From NCBI GenBank assembly GCA_008692225.1, contig VICG01000013.1:2103001-2167000 (forward strand): a stretch of 64,000 nucleotides of DNA, given 5' to 3'. The stretch comes from Monilinia fructicola (lineage: Eukaryota > Ascomycota > Leotiomycetes > Helotiales > Sclerotiniaceae). A model generated the notes under the pieces. The model had not been told where the DNA came from and made no database searches. It was given only the letters and a program-made list of their open reading frames with translations. Position 1 is the first letter of the stretch; each line of letters opens with the position of its first letter. Positions 1 to 13,863 of this stretch are shown piece after piece. The translations under genes were made by a program, and so were the position numbers.

Positions 1-87
1 GGGCTATACCCAGATATGATACGACGATATGATACGGAGAGAGGATCCTCCGCAGCAAATGTAGGTCAGATATGTGGTCCTATCGTA

Positions 88-136
88 CATACATACATAC
101 ATACATACATACACATACATACATACATACATACAT
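88..136. repeat. (CATA)n microsatellite
   Basis: A tetranucleotide tract of about 12 CATA/TACA units, interrupted once by CACATA. It lies in non-coding DNA. Confidence 0.9.
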
Positions 137-509
137 GCTACAGTAGCCGCAGTGTAGTGCAACGAAATGTACAGTGCCTTGTTCTGCGGCGGAGGACATC
201 TACGTTCTACAGGGCATGTTGAACCCTTGTACTTTGCGCAGTAGGTAGTATGTAGACATTACATTGAATGATTGATTTTTGTTGTCCTCATTGACGATAA
301 TTCGACAATTAGAATTCTCGACATTGACCTGACGAGATTGGTTGGTCAATGAGGTGAGGATGTACGAAGTAGCGATAATGATAGGAGAGTATTTTTGAAA
401 TGAGGGGAAACATGTCGAGATGGTTCTTCAATCACACTTGGGCACCCGTGTGAAATGTCGCTGTCGTATTTGTGAATAGGAAATGATATCTCACACTTTC
501 CCGAGAGCT

Positions 510-666
510 AGATAGGTGAGTGAGTGAGTTGGTTAGTTGGTTAGTTGGTTAGTTAGTTAGTTAGTTAGACAGTTAGATAGTTAGACAGTTAAACAGTTAA
601 ACAGTTAAACAGTTAGACAGTTAGACAGTTAGACAGTTAGACAGTTAGACAATTAGACTGTTAGTC
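510..666. repeat. TTAG / ACAGTTAG minisatellite
   Basis: The tract begins as GAGT units, moves into TTGGTTAG and TTAG units, then into about ten 8-10 bp units of the form GACAGTTA or AACAGTTA. The gradual change of unit along the array suggests growth by slippage. Confidence 0.85.
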
Positions 667-1876
667 CGTTCGTCAGTTTTCGTTAGTTCGTTCGTTTGCT
701 TGCCAAAAGAGCTTCGGAGGATAAGTTTCATGTCATCCCAGATATGAATAAGCCAGGTAGTAGGCAAATCATATACGAAATCACGCAGAAAGCCGTCACT
801 CTCATGCACCAATTGATCAAATATGAATACGACATGAGAAAAGATTTCAACCAGACGGCAAGATGTAAGCTATTATATCTTCCAATCATCAATTTCATTC
901 GTGCTTCCTTCGTGTACGAGGCAATGATGTGCTCTTGGATATATTCATACGTTTCTTTCTCCAGATGGATGACAGACAACATCATCCAACCGCAAGCACA
1001 TTCAACTGGGTTTGCACGGATGAAGGAGAGATCTTTTTACAGTTCTCACGTACGCCACTACTACCGTTCAGTATTCAGTTGGAGAAGATGAAGGGATTCT
1101 TCAAAACAGGGGAATGGGAAGCTCGGAAAGGTTTAAGAACCATGTTAGTCTGTGCAATCAAGGTCTGACAACGGAATGATGATGATGATCTATATCGTTC
1201 GGTTCCTACTGTATATATATGAGTTTAGACCATGAATTGATCAGAGAAGAGATATGAATGGGATATGATGGGGATGGGAACGGGGATGGGAATGGGATGA
1301 GATCATTGAATGGATGGATGAATGAATGAATGAACGGATGAGTATCCATGACAGTAATTTGAAATGGTTTGATCGAATTGGGATGATTGATGCGATGCAA
1401 GTAACGAGAATGGGACGATATTTCATCTATTATACTCGGTATGAATACTCTAGTAAATTGAATGAATACCTTGCTTGATACATACTTTGGAACATCGGAA
1501 TGAAATGAAATGTAATGTAAGGTAAATGTAATGAATGTAATCTAATGTAATGTAATGAGTCCTTTGATTGAAAGAAGATATATCACCGAAAAGAAAAAGG
1601 AAAGAATTATTGTTGTATTAATTATGAATTATCTATCAATTGTTGGCCATTATGAAATGTTTGTCTATATCCATGGATGATGATAGTTGCATGTTGCATG
1701 GTCGATGACGAGGGAGGGTCATGCAAAATCATGTCATATCTTGGGATAAGGGTGAGTTACTTGTTACTTGGAGATACAATCCAATACCCACCCAATACAA
1801 GACAATACAATGCATACAATACAGTAAAGTACAATCAACACCCAATGCAATATCCTCGAGTACACAATGCCCTTTG

Positions 1877-1911
1877 TTGACGTTGACGTTGACGTTGACA
1901 TTGACATTGGC
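1877..1911. repeat. (GTTGAC)n hexanucleotide repeat
   Basis: Five to six GTTGAC/ATTGAC units in non-coding DNA. On either strand it reads as short Leu-Thr or Arg-Gln type repeats, which explains some spurious open frames. Confidence 0.8.
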
Positions 1912-4547
1912 GCTTCGAGAATCGAGAACTAGAATAAGAACCTCGAGATAACAATCCGGAAGCGGGAAGCTTTTCTCTATTTCTTTCTTTTTTCGTGCAC
2001 AACAATACAGTTGTTCCGATTGTTCTTACCGTTCTCATTGTTCTCATTGTGCTCAATATAAAGATATCAAAAGTCAGACTCGTCTAATTCCACCTATCTA
2101 GTAACCTTACTTGGTATCTCTATCGCTACCCTCTCCTTTCGCCTCCTTTCCTTTCCTTTCCTTGCCTTTCCTTGCCTTCCCTTTCCAACCGACGTTCTCT
2201 CTCTCTCCAATCATATAATTTCAAATCAAAATGTCAAAATCAAGATCAACACCGAACGTCCAGCCATCCAAATCCAAATCCAAATTCAAATCATTCATCT
2301 CATCAACTCGATAGTTCCCAAAAACGCCGTGCCAACCATGGTACCATTGCTTCAACGATACAGCAACGACGTACTCTGATAGGACACAATCAGGGTGATG
2401 AATGGCACTCATCTTGCATCTCGTGCATATCGCTAAGAATAATCCGTCCTGCTCTGACCAGTAAAGGCGCTTACGTGCCTTGCGACGAAAAAATAAAAAC
2501 AAGCGTGGAGCATCGTGGAGCAATCCAAGGATGAGACACCAGGGCCCAATTCGACGCCATTCGATATCCATTCGTGCCATGGTATTTTAGTATTAGTCCA
2601 ATGGAAGAGTGAACGAATAGAACTGCAGATGGCCTTCAACTGCCTTCAATGGTCTGGAAATTAATCCAAGCAACCTTGAATTTTTCAGTGTGCAATACTG
2701 ATACCGCGTCCATCTCTCGAATCAACAGATGAATTCAACCATTTCTCGTCTCATCGCTTGTACAACACAACATGAGCAACTAGGCCTTGTGTCTGCCATT
2801 CGGAAAAACCTTCTTTCATAGGGTGCCTAACTAGACTTGGGTACATATTACAGAGATTAGGAATATCCACCCGCTGATATCATTCATCCAGTACATGTTC
2901 GTGAATCAAGTATACCTAAGAATACCCCCATCTCCCTAGCCATCAAGTGCCTGTCCAATGTCCAGTAAGAGCTATTTTATGCTTCTTCTTCACAGCCTCT
3001 CTGGGAATAGAGGCATTATATGCTATATGCTAATCCATGATTCGTCTTACCAATTCCAGCAGATGTACAGTATCCTGCGTGTGCCAGCCTACCAGCCAAT
3101 GTTACTATGCCGAAAGATTCCATTTCAAAAGCAGCTCAAGGAGTCAGGTGAGGGTACATCGCACCAGATGTGAACCCGAGTATCCAATTAATGATCGACC
3201 TGGCAGGTTAACGTTGATACTTCCCCTCTCTTTTTATTACCCCATTGTAAGGTCACCAATTGCTTCCAATTATCTTCAGAGATGGTATACCGCCCCTAGT
3301 CATCAATATTGTACTATCTCCATTTCGGATCTCTCATATCCCCTATAATTCTTTTCTTTTTGGGCCTCTCATCGAATGCGAATTACAATGACCCACTTCT
3401 TGTGATTGAGAATACAGTATGTGGTCACCATCACAATCATCACATCTTTCCACCCTCCTCTATCGGTACTTTTTTCGCAGCGCATGTCAGCAGCCTCGAA
3501 AATGGGTCAAGAAAAAGCCTTGACAGGAATGGACCATCAGTTGACAAGGTATAAATGGAAAGACACAAGCCCGACCAGGCCATTGAGGGGAGCATAGACC
3601 CTTGAGAGCATGCTTGAAGCTTTTGCCAGGGTTTGCTTTAAGCGGTATGTAGACGGTAAAGTGGCTTCTCGAGTGCAAGACACATGAGCCGGACCGCGAC
3701 CGCATCTGATCCCACACCACATATGTATCTCATGGTTCGGCTGGAGATGTGTATCGCAATTCGCAGGTGCCAATTTCTAATTTTGTCTCCGCATTATCCA
3801 CTGATAGCTCAAAGAACCTTTTATTAGCCGCTCTGTCCCATAGTGCCCTATAAACCATACAAGGCTCTCGGACCAAGTAATGAAAGATATTAACCACCAA
3901 ATGCCATATACGGTTATTGCGCTCATTTTCCAGGGTCAATTTCTCTCCAATCTTTTTATCTTTTCTTAGAGCGTGTAGGATATTTGCTGTCTTTCTCTGG
4001 AACCCATACAAGCGCTGTATTTGCCATCTTGCGGTTCTGATTTCGTATCACTACTCACATACTCGCTTTGGGAACATATTCTCCTCACTCCCGTCGTACA
4101 TCAACGTTCTTGACTTTTTCCTTCTCGACCATTGTACAGAGAGTATTAGAACGATTGCTGGTACACAACCACGCATCACAGTTGTTCACGGCAACACAGC
4201 AGAACGCCTCCATTCATTCGGTAGCTAGAACTCTCCATTACAACTTTTTACCGCTGGCCATACAACATATCCATGGGACAACCGATATAGACTTTGGGCG
4301 TGGATAGTGATCAGCCCTCTGTACTGCAGAAAGCACAACAGCTAGGGGGAACGGCAACAGGCCTGAGGTATAGTTAATATATCTGTAAGTGACATTCTCA
4401 ATTCTGATTGTAGAGGGGCTGTTAGAGTTCCAGATTCCTCGGGGCTTCATGGTGTTCATGTAGCCAACCTCTGGGCAGAGAAACTCATGCAGCGGTCGGA
4501 CTAACTATTCCGATGCTCGATCCACAGATAACAAAGTTATCACCACC

Positions 4548-7500
4548 ATGTCTGTCGCGAGGACCCGGTCGATATCAATGAGGTCCGGTCATTCATCCCA
4601 AGGCAACGGAACCACATTGGCCGAAGTCAGTATGCCGTCGATTTCTGACTCTCGCGATTTTGAACCCTGTGCTGCGACGGCGTCGATGTTTTTATATGTG
4701 CAAGGAAATTCAGTCGTATGCGCTCACCACGATACCCTCAAGATCGAAAGACGTTTTGCAAGACATACAGAAGACATACAATTATTAGCAGTGGACAATA
4801 TCAGTGAAAGAGGCGCTGGAAGATTAGTTGTGAGCTATGATGCTAGCCAAACTGCAATTGTATGGGATTGCATGACTGGAGATGAGATTGCCAGATTTGC
4901 GAGTTACGAAAATCTTACTGTGGCAGCTTGGATGCGCAATGGAAATGTTGCCTTTGGTGCGTATGGCGGGGTAATGGAGGTCTGGGCTTTGTTGCTGATC
5001 TATTACAGGAAACGCCCAAGGAAATGTCATTCTTTTTGAACCGACAACATCAGAGCATATATCCGCAAGGACATTAGATCAGATTCCAATCACAGCGTTG
5101 GCACCAGCGGCAGACTGTAGGACATATGCTATCGGGTCAGGGAAAACTCCAACTATGCGCACTGAACTTTCGGCTGATTTGATATAGATTTTCCAATGGA
5201 TCTCTGTTGATCGCAGCATTGCAACCAAGATTCATAATTCTTCACAGCTTGACAACCTCAAGGGGGCCATCACCGATTGTCACGCTATCATGGCATGCAT
5301 CGTCATCACGTCAGAAGTCTGATATGCTAGCTTCTCAAACCAACGATGGTGACCTACGAGTTTGGAGCATTGCTAAATCCCCCACTAGCAAAGACACAGC
5401 CAAAGTCGTCCGGGTATTGAAACGATCTGACAATTTTCAAACTGGTCCTAATTGGTTAGGGTGGTCGAAAAATGGTCGTATTATTCAGTTTTCCGAAGGG
5501 TAAGCAAACCTGGTCCTCCCCCCTTATTTGCCCCCCCCCACATTGCATAAGGCCATGGGCGCGCGCTTAGCAGCAACCACTTACACAAGGTGTGATACAG
5601 GGAAACTTCGTCATGGGACGTTCGGACGAAACAGGTCACTTTCGAGAAAATTCCGACATTGGACATTGTGAAAGGTCTAGCTGTCTATGGTCCTGGGGCG
5701 ACGCTCTTCACGTTGGGACCGAATAATACGGCACAGCAATTTGATCTCAATTCTCCCCCTCAAATGGTGGCAAATGTACAACACCCAGCCAATTTATTGC
5801 CACCTTCGCCCCCTGTTTCTATCGAAGAGCAGAAGCAGCAGGCCGCTCAAGCGGTCGCAGCAGAAGTTTCAGCCGTACCAATTAATATCGATATTTCCGA
5901 GAGTGACTCCGATCGGATGTCGCCACTGGCAAGAATTGCTCGTCGTGGTGATGAATTTGAACAGCAATTGCGCGTAGAGGCAATGGAGCCTGACCGCGCA
6001 GAAACCTTATCTCCTGTATCGTCAAGGAGTAGGACCTCGAATTCCACTAGATCATCCGCAGATTCAAGACCGCATAATAATCGACACCATGGGAAGCATT
6101 CATCGGGCTTGTCAGCTATATCACGTGGAGCTTTGAGTGAAGCAACAACTATGTCTTTTGGTTCATCGATTCATACTGGTACTACTCGGGAACCTTCTGT
6201 TCTTTCAAGTAGAGACTCGTATGCTCATAGTAACACTAGTTCAGCACGATCTTATCGTTCCCGACAACGTGGGTCCCGGTTAAGACAAGAAGTGCTCCGT
6301 AGTCCCGATGAATCAGGAAGTCACATCGTGGAGCTATTCAAGTATACTAAGTCTAGATTGAGTGATGTTCCTTACCGTCAACCACAAATCTCAAATAGTG
6401 CCCATCTCACAAATGATGATCTTCGTATTCAAATGCTCAGCACAATATTTGGATGGGACGGGGAAACCGAGGGATTGATCAGAGATGAGATGAACCGAGC
6501 ACCAGCTGGGTCTACTCATAGAGTTCTTCTTGCTAAGTGGATTGGCGATCTCGAGCTTGATATTATGGCCGCCAGTTCCGAGTCTATGACTTCTTCCGAC
6601 TGGATGCTTCTCGCCCTCAGCGGGATCGGAGGACATGCTTCGCAAACAAAAGTCGCTAGAGCTTATGTTCAACGTCTTTTAGAAAAAGGTGATGTTCATA
6701 CTGCTGCTACGATCATGATCGGTATGGGTGATCAAAACGATGCAATTGAAATTTACGTCTCCCACAAACGATTCATGGAAGCGTTGATTTTGACGAGTCA
6801 TGTCTTCCCATCTGACTGGTCTCGGCAAGCCGGATTGATTAGGAAATGGGGGGAATGGGCTGTCCAACATGGTCAACAACAATTAGCCATCCGATGCTTC
6901 TCTTGTACAGCATCAGAGTCATCTGAACCTTGGACATCACCATCTGCTCAAGCTGCCACTTTCACAAATATTCATAACCAGAGCATCCCCGAGATATTGA
7001 GTCCTCCTTTGTCACCACCAAGTCATAGAGGCCCCCAACGCAGCATTGCCAAGACGTCAGCACTGAAGCTTATCACAGCTTTCGGAGATAAACAACAAAA
7101 GTCAAAATTCTTTGGCATTGATAATGACAAGACACCCGTTGGCCCTGGCCCAACTCCGATCGAGGAATCTGCTATCTCCCCTGGAGGTGATACAGCACAT
7201 ACTGCCTTCTTGAGACCAGGAAACCGTAGCGCTTATCATACACCAGCCTCTGCGCGAACCGCAACACCTGGCGGATTCTCCCGCCGGCGTCTCCCATCCA
7301 TTGGTGAGACACCTAATGAAGTCATACCTCGTGTCAGATTAGAGCCATTGAATCCACCAACACCTGGAGATTCGGGATCAGACCGAGAGCGAGTTGGTCA
7401 ATATGCTCGAGACGCGGAGTCGGAAGTCTTGCAACTAAGCTCGGCGACATACACTCCAATCACAAAGAATAGGCCTACGACACCCATGACCCAGAAGAAG

Positions 7501-10119
7501 ATTGCAAACCCATTGCCATCTCCATCGCCGGATACATTTACCGCGAAAAAGCAAGACGATCGTACTAGAAATGGATCAAGACATCGCAAGCCAGATGGTT
7601 TGCAGATACAGTGGCCACCCATGGAGTCGATAATCACGGGCGACTATATGTCATCTCCAGATCAAACAGGATCTTCACGTCATGGCCATCGAACCAACCA
7701 TTCTATTGGCGACCCGCTGAATTCTGCTGCCCTTTCATCAGCCGCGTCAGTCTCTGCTTCAAGTAACGCTAGAAGTCCTATGGCCAGCGAGAGAAGTTTT
7801 AGAACAACAAGCCCGGTTATGCATGGTAGAAGCATCGATCAATACATCAGTAGTTTGGATTCTGCCACATACCACAAGAAACAAGAACGTAGTCGACAAG
7901 CTAGTCGAGACCGAACAACCGGAAGAGGTCGCAGCAGTAGTCGAAAGCCCAAGGCCCGAGAACACTCAGAAGATAGAGGTAGAAATATTAACCAATACAT
8001 TAAGCCTGCGAAGCGCTCACCAACTTCTCCTATCCCCATGTCACCTGAAGATTTGAGAGATTTAGGTGCAACAGTTTCCGACGGTGAAGTAGAAGTCCAG
8101 GAAAAGCAATTGAGGACAGATAGTCGAACAGGGATCAAATCATCTAGGCAAGCAAGCCGAGTTCGAAGACAATCCCCCGAACCACGCAAGATGTCTAGTC
8201 GCCAAACAAGTCGCAATACCAGTCGTCGACCCCCAAGCCCAGATGCTAGACTAGGAGGTCGAGGCGCAAGAGGTCGAAGTGCAGGGCGTTCCGGATCAGC
8301 AATTCGTTCGCCTTCATCTCCATTGCCATTCTCTCCTCAGGCAAAATTCTACCAGGAAGATGAGGTGGCTGATTATGAGGATCTAAGAGCCGCAAAAGCA
8401 GATCAACTCGCGTTTAGATTGAGAAGTGGCAGTCGTTTGAGAGAGCGTGGTACAAGTGCAGTTCGTGGTCAGTCACCAAACGGAAGACGTCGGGAGAGGT
8501 CTTCGAGTCGAAGACCATTGGAAGGCCAAAGATCACCATATATAACTCGAGATGGCGCTGAGTCCCAGTCTCATATTCGAACTCAATCGGAATCGGTACA
8601 GAAACATGCCGAACAACAAAAAACCGATCCAAAAGATGAGCGGGCATTAAAGAGAGAGCAGGCGGCACGCGAGCTCGAAGAGAGACGTAAATCATTGGCT
8701 CAGAGGCCATTGGCACCACCAATAATTCATCCTGAAGAGCTGAGCGGTTTGTCACCACTTGCATATCGTCCGACGACTAATTTTCCGGAACCCAAACCAG
8801 CAACGTCTTATTCTCCTCCCAAAGCTAGTCCTCAGGCTCCAAGAAGTCAGCAGACTACACCAAACAATAACTCGCCAAGTAGTGGGTTTGGTTCGGCTCC
8901 AGAGTCTTCGGTGCAGATTGGTTTGCCTGCGACTCCAAGAGCCATGCGTCATCCTAAGTATGATCCTGAAGGTAATGGCGCCGATGCTATACCCCAAGTT
9001 CCTCAAATTCCGGTTAGATATGATGCAGGACAATCAGAAGACCAAACTACTACACTGAGTGCAGCTGTATTCAATGGTTCATCTGGTAGCCAGGATGACA
9101 CTTTCGGGCCTCTACCAAAAACAATATATCATGCAGCTCCACCTCGACGCGTCCCCCCTCGATCAGCTTCAGCCCCTATCCCAGAAGAGAGTTTTTATAA
9201 ACCAAATGTCATCCCAGCCGGATTACCACTCCATCCCGCATTCCAAGCCACAATTCCATCGAGTTCTTCCCGTCGTTTACCAGACACTAGAGAAAGAATG
9301 TCTCCAACCCAATCACCTCGCAGACAAATATCTGGGGATTCGCAAGGCGATGCAAGTAGAAGCGGAAGCCCCGTTTACGCAAGTGGCCCTGTGAACGTTT
9401 TGACTGGAATCGATGAGACTATTGAGGCCATCCAAACAATGCCTATGAATCATCCAAATAACAATTTGATTCCCCCACCACCACCGCCTCCTCCTGCTCC
9501 ACCCCTCCTTCCTCAACTACAGCATCTGGCTATACCGCCACCACCTCCTCCCGCACCGCTATATAGACCAAACGAAAACACTAACTCCATGGTCTCCGGT
9601 GTATCATCTGGCTCTGGTATTTCGGGCGTTTCCTCGGGTTCCGGCGTCATCGAAATTGTAATGGATGATGAACCTATCCCCATGATACCGAAGAGCAAGA
9701 CCCCAACCATACTATCCGTATCCACAATGAACTCTGGCTCCATGATGGAACGACCGCCAATGCCACCTGCCCTCGAACGCCGCCGTACATCATCGGTCTC
9801 CCACACTTACACACACAACCGAGGACGTAGCGAAACAGACAATTCAATCTCTAACCGTTTCTCGCGCGCTGCAGAACGCCTGAGAAGCGGCAGCCGTGGC
9901 AGACACAACTCGAGTCCTAGTATTGATAAGGGAGTTACGAAAAGTCCGACTGAAAATGGGATCAGTCCATATGAAAGCGTTCCTCCAACAAATTGGTCTG
10001 CACCACCTCCACTTAACAGGAGTGTTACGACGACTCCTTCAAGTGGAATGCAGACAGAGAGACATCCTATGGAAGTGAGGGCTGCTTATCATGGTGGTAT
10101 GGAGGGTGGGATGATTTGA
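4548..10119 (+). CDS. Large WD40 / helical-repeat protein with disordered Ser/Arg/Pro-rich tail
   Basis: Four exons are read: 4548-4956, 5009-5135, 5188-5499 and 5601-10119, with GT-AG introns, giving 1788 residues. The start ATG sits in a good context (CACCACCATG). The first ~360 residues alternate in the manner of a WD40 beta-propeller, with blade motifs such as AIVWD and DLRVWSI. A central helical part (about residues 580-760 of the full protein) has paired-helix segments such as LLEKGDVHTAATIMIGMGD, like the solenoid that follows the propeller in several trafficking and RNP scaffolds. From there to the end the protein is low complexity: many SRxxSR and RS-rich stretches, an acidic/basic helix near DPKDERALKREQAARELEERR, and polyproline runs at about 9470-9555. 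It is probably a scaffold, but I do not recognise the exact family. No enzyme motif is visible. Confidence 0.85.
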
Positions 10120-11833
10120 TCGTATTTCCTTTTGCATAATTTTGGTGTTTTCCTCTTCCTTTCTCTGATTTTATATTTGAAATTACTTCAATCTCCAATT
10201 TTCGATTCTCGATACCCTTTCCAATCTCTTCGTTAATTTTTCAGTTTAAACACAAACATACGCATAACGGCCTCCATTTTGTCATTCTCAAAAATATTAT
10301 TTGGTGGATGGAAGAGTGGGCAGGGAGGAAAAAATATTTATATAACATTCTTGACTGTCTTTTACAAACAGGAAAACAAGATTACATAAGAAACAGAAAG
10401 AGAAAATTGGCTCAGGCTTATGATATTTATGAGTCTCTTTAGGAGATGAGATGTGGTATATTGATGAGGACGTCTGGGATTTTTGATGATAAGAGAGAAA
10501 GAACTTGTTCATAATATTGTATATTTATTTCTGCACTATCCTTGAAAATATATTTACGTATGCATATATATTGTTTTTTTTTCTTTTTTTCTCTTTGCTG
10601 TGCGGTCTTTGTTCCGGCAGGGGATGGGGTTTATTCCACTCTTTTGGCACTCGCAACTGCTTTTCTTATGATTCATGATTTAAACTTTCTATCTTGTGCA
10701 GTTGCTCTTTGAAATTTTGACTTTTGTGCCGGGGTAAGGGAAGCAGTTGAATGGAGCTGGTTATTGAATATATTCAAGGTAATCTGGCTTGGACTCGTAG
10801 AGCTGTGAGAAAGATGAAGGGGCAAGAGAGTGTGGACAGGCGTACAAGACAACGCAGATGAGAAGCTGGTAATAAGAAAACAAGAACGGCGAAGAAAAAG
10901 AGGAATGAAATTGAACATAATCAAGGCACAGGGGCATAATGAGGTCTGAAACCGTGTTATGAACAGAGGAAGGAGAGCCCAAGTTTGGAAAGAGAGAAGG
11001 GGAAGAAAGTCCGAATGAACAAACGTGTGTGGTGTTTCTTATACTTCTTGCCTCGCGGCTGGTTGCTTCTTTGCCGTTTTGCCTGTCAATGATTGAATTA
11101 GGGAGAATCTTTGAATTCGTGGTCTTATTTGGATTTGCTCAGGACTAAGTTAGCGATTGGGATTGGGATTGGGATTGGGTATTTAATGATAATTATGACC
11201 TTAAATTGAGAAGTCCCTGATGGCGTGAATAGAAATGATATAGAGTGATGGAGTGGCATAGATGACATGTAAGATATGGATTTTATGCTGCAATATTCTC
11301 ACAAGATGTGCTTCAGGAAACGATGGAAACTGAATGTTCATGCAGTATCCATATGCCTGGAAGCTTTTTCGTCTTCTCTGGATAGGAGACAAGCAGCAAC
11401 CACGAAGCCAAAAAATGTATTCCCAAAACCATGGAATGTATACAACTTATGAATGACTTCTAATCAACTATAGCCCATGCCTGAAGCTACAAACGATGAC
11501 CACTTGGGCAGACGCTGTACAAAAGGATATCTTTGATTACTAGTAAGAAGATGATTCAGATGACCATACTACTATGAAAAACAGCCAATTCAGCATTCAA
11601 CTTCGAATGGAAATCAAAATGTTATGTTGAAGATTTTACATGAAATTCCCAGGATCACCATATGAGGTTGATGAAGACCCCCAGACCCCTGCAATGCCAA
11701 TAGCACGTGACCATAAAAAGTGTCCGGGCGACTAATTTTCTCGCTGGATGCATCTCGAATGTAAATATTGAGAACTAGGAATTGGGCGACCACCAGACGT
11801 GCAGGCAACCTGCAACTCCCAAATCACCTCGCA
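10120..11833. other. Intergenic between WD40 gene and mS5
   Basis: No gene is supported. The first few hundred bases are T-rich and probably the 3' UTR of the WD40 gene. A (GGGATT)n hexamer run is at about 11155-11180. The last 100 bases should include the mS5 promoter. Confidence 0.6.
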
Positions 11834-13162
11834 ATGAGTGCCTCCCGACCAGCGCGATGTCTTTTCAACGCGCCCCTCCCCAAACTCCGACCCCTCACTC
11901 GTCGCCAAAATTTCCATGCCTCTACCCCCCTCCCCGCACGACGCCGTCCCCGTTTCGCTAGCATAAAACAATCGGAGCTCGATGCTGCTCCTGCGAAGGA
12001 GCTTTATCCGGCATATAGTAAGGAAGAGAGAGCTTTGTTAGGGAAAAGATATACGCCAGAGCAAATTGCTGCCATTGAGGCGGCGGAGGAAGCAGTTGAC
12101 CCGGATGATTTGAAAAGTCATGGTGTGATACGGACGGATTTGGGAGGATTGAAATATATGGACGATTTGAGTATGACTCAGCCAGTCATTGACAAGAAGA
12201 TTATGGATTACCGGATTGATCCAAATTGGACGTTGGATCAGGATAAAATTGGAGACGAATTTGTGGCATATATGGACAAAGTGATAGAAGAAAATCCCGA
12301 AGATGTAGACCCTGAGGATCCAGAGTGGGAAACGAAACACAGGCCGAATAGGTTGGACTCGCTGAAGGCGCTGCAGAAAGAAATGGGCGACCCAAGTACA
12401 TTTGCTTTTGCACCGCAAGTACCTGGGGATTTTACAAAGGAACCGGGTCAGGCGAATGTGGAGGTAGCCAAGGAGGTCGACGAGGATGATGAGGAAGGAC
12501 GTGATCCCAGGGATCCCGATGGAGTCTATACAAAATTGCGCCATCAAACTGGACTTACCATGGACGACATCCTCGGTCTTGACACCAAAATCCTTGTCAG
12601 CCATCGAGTTGTCAACCAAACACGTCTGGGTAAAATCGACAGTATGTACGTATTGGCAATCGCAGGAAATGGAAAGGGTAGATTAGGAATAGGAGAGGCA
12701 AAAGGACAGGAACCGGAAGATACCAATAATAATGCCAAGATTGCGGCCATCAAGAATATGCAACCAGTTCCGAGGTACGAAGAACGAACAATTTTTGGAG
12801 ATGTCGAGGGGAAGGTCAGTGCAGTTGAAGTTAAGCTTATGGCGAGACCTCCAGGTATGTTCATGTTTATTTTTTGCTATCCCCGCCGTTGAACTATTGT
12901 GTGCGGGGCAAGAAGAGGGGCTAATCTGATTACTCAAATACTAGGATTCGGTCTTAGATGTCAGAAAATTATCTTTGATATGGCAAAGGCAGTAGGTATT
13001 CACGATCTCTCAGCCAAAGTACCACGTTCGAGAAATAAGATGAACACCGTGAAAGCCACCTACCAAGCACTAATGAAGCAACGAATACCGGATGAGATTG
13101 CTAGGGGTAGGGGAAAGAAACTTGTGGATGTAAGAAAGGTTTACTATGGAGGAAGAGTGTAA
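11834..13162 (+). CDS. MRPS5: Mitochondrial small-subunit ribosomal protein uS5m
   Basis: Two exons (11834-12854, 12945-13162; intron starts GTATGT) encode 412 residues. The start chosen is MSASRPAR; it opens an Arg/Ser/Pro-rich, acid-poor N-terminus typical of a mitochondrial presequence. Residues ~250-330 match the S5 N-terminal RNA-binding domain, with [20 protein letters not shown] and the [10 protein letters not shown] glycine-rich loop. The C-terminal S5 fold follows across the intron ([18 protein letters not shown], then [17 protein letters not shown] text). The long acidic insert before the domain is common in fungal mitochondrial S5. It should bind rRNA in the mitoribosome small subunit, in the matrix. 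It is convergent with dad3. Confidence 0.93.
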
Positions 13163-13863
13163 GGAACGAATGAAGGATGGAAGATGAGAAAGGAAAGGAC
13201 ATGAAAGGAAAGGAAATATGTATATGTATGCTGCATATTGTATGAGTACGATTTGATGGATGTGGAGAATGAGTGTGCATATGCATGGACTGGCGTAATG
13301 CTAGAAAGGAAGGCAAAATTATGTGGAAAAGCAAGCATGACATGCATGTATGATGTTGCGTTGCAATGAAGGAAATCCGCAATGGAAAGATTTTGGTATG
13401 CTAGTTGCATTACACATATTATTATGTGTGGGTATCTAATAAATCCAGAACTCCTAAATAATGATGAAGCAATTCCTCCCCTTCCGAATTTTATCTCAAA
13501 GCTTTCATTCATAACTTGTCGTGACGATGCGTGCCATTGGTAAACCCCGCCTTTTCCAGCGAAATCCCCTACTATAGATCCCCAACCAGCGAGCCAATTC
13601 TACAGTTCCTCGGAAGATATGCTATTCTGGTGTACGGAGCACCAACCCACGTCCTTCCAAAACCCAAACTGGCATTAGAACTTCCTTGGAACTCAACCAT
13701 CAAACTTCCACGCATGATTTAGATTGGCCCCCTCCGAATATTTCGCGCACTACCCATTTGGTAAAAATGATCTGACTCCGCGGTCAACCCATATAAACCA
13801 CACAATCTCCCATCCCTCTCTCCCTCTCTCCTCCCCCCCTACCCTGACCACTAAACCCACCCA
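13163..13863. other. Intergenic between mS5 and dad3
   Basis: A convergent 3'-3' spacer with no gene seen. A C/T-rich tract (CCTCTCCCT type) at about 13805-13920 runs into the 3' end of dad3 and gives its Gly/Glu-rich C-terminus. Confidence 0.6.

Larger units (their letters stand above)
1..4547. other. Intergenic, repeat-rich, no supported gene
   Basis: No convincing gene is seen on either strand; open frames here are short, start at arbitrary places and show no family motif. The stretch holds several simple repeats (listed separately), ATGA/ATGG-rich DNA around 1230-1345 and 1495-1560, and a pyrimidine-rich block around 2110-2215. The last few hundred bases before 4548 should include the promoter and 5' UTR of the WD40 gene. 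A minus-strand frame at 3730-4011 reads somewhat protein-like but cannot be joined to anything. Confidence 0.6.

Noticed and set aside
696..1168. Overlapping open frames of 79-131 codons
   Set aside because: Three frames on both strands overlap, none has a motif or a plausible splice partner, and the DNA is simple-sequence rich.
2172..2580. Opposed frames of ~120 codons on both strands
   Set aside because: Low-complexity composition (Ser/Asn or Asp/Leu repeats from simple DNA) and no family resemblance.
3730..4011. Minus-strand 93-codon frame that reads like protein
   Set aside because: It has some protein-like composition, but no upstream or downstream exon could be joined with acceptable splice sites, and I recognise no domain.
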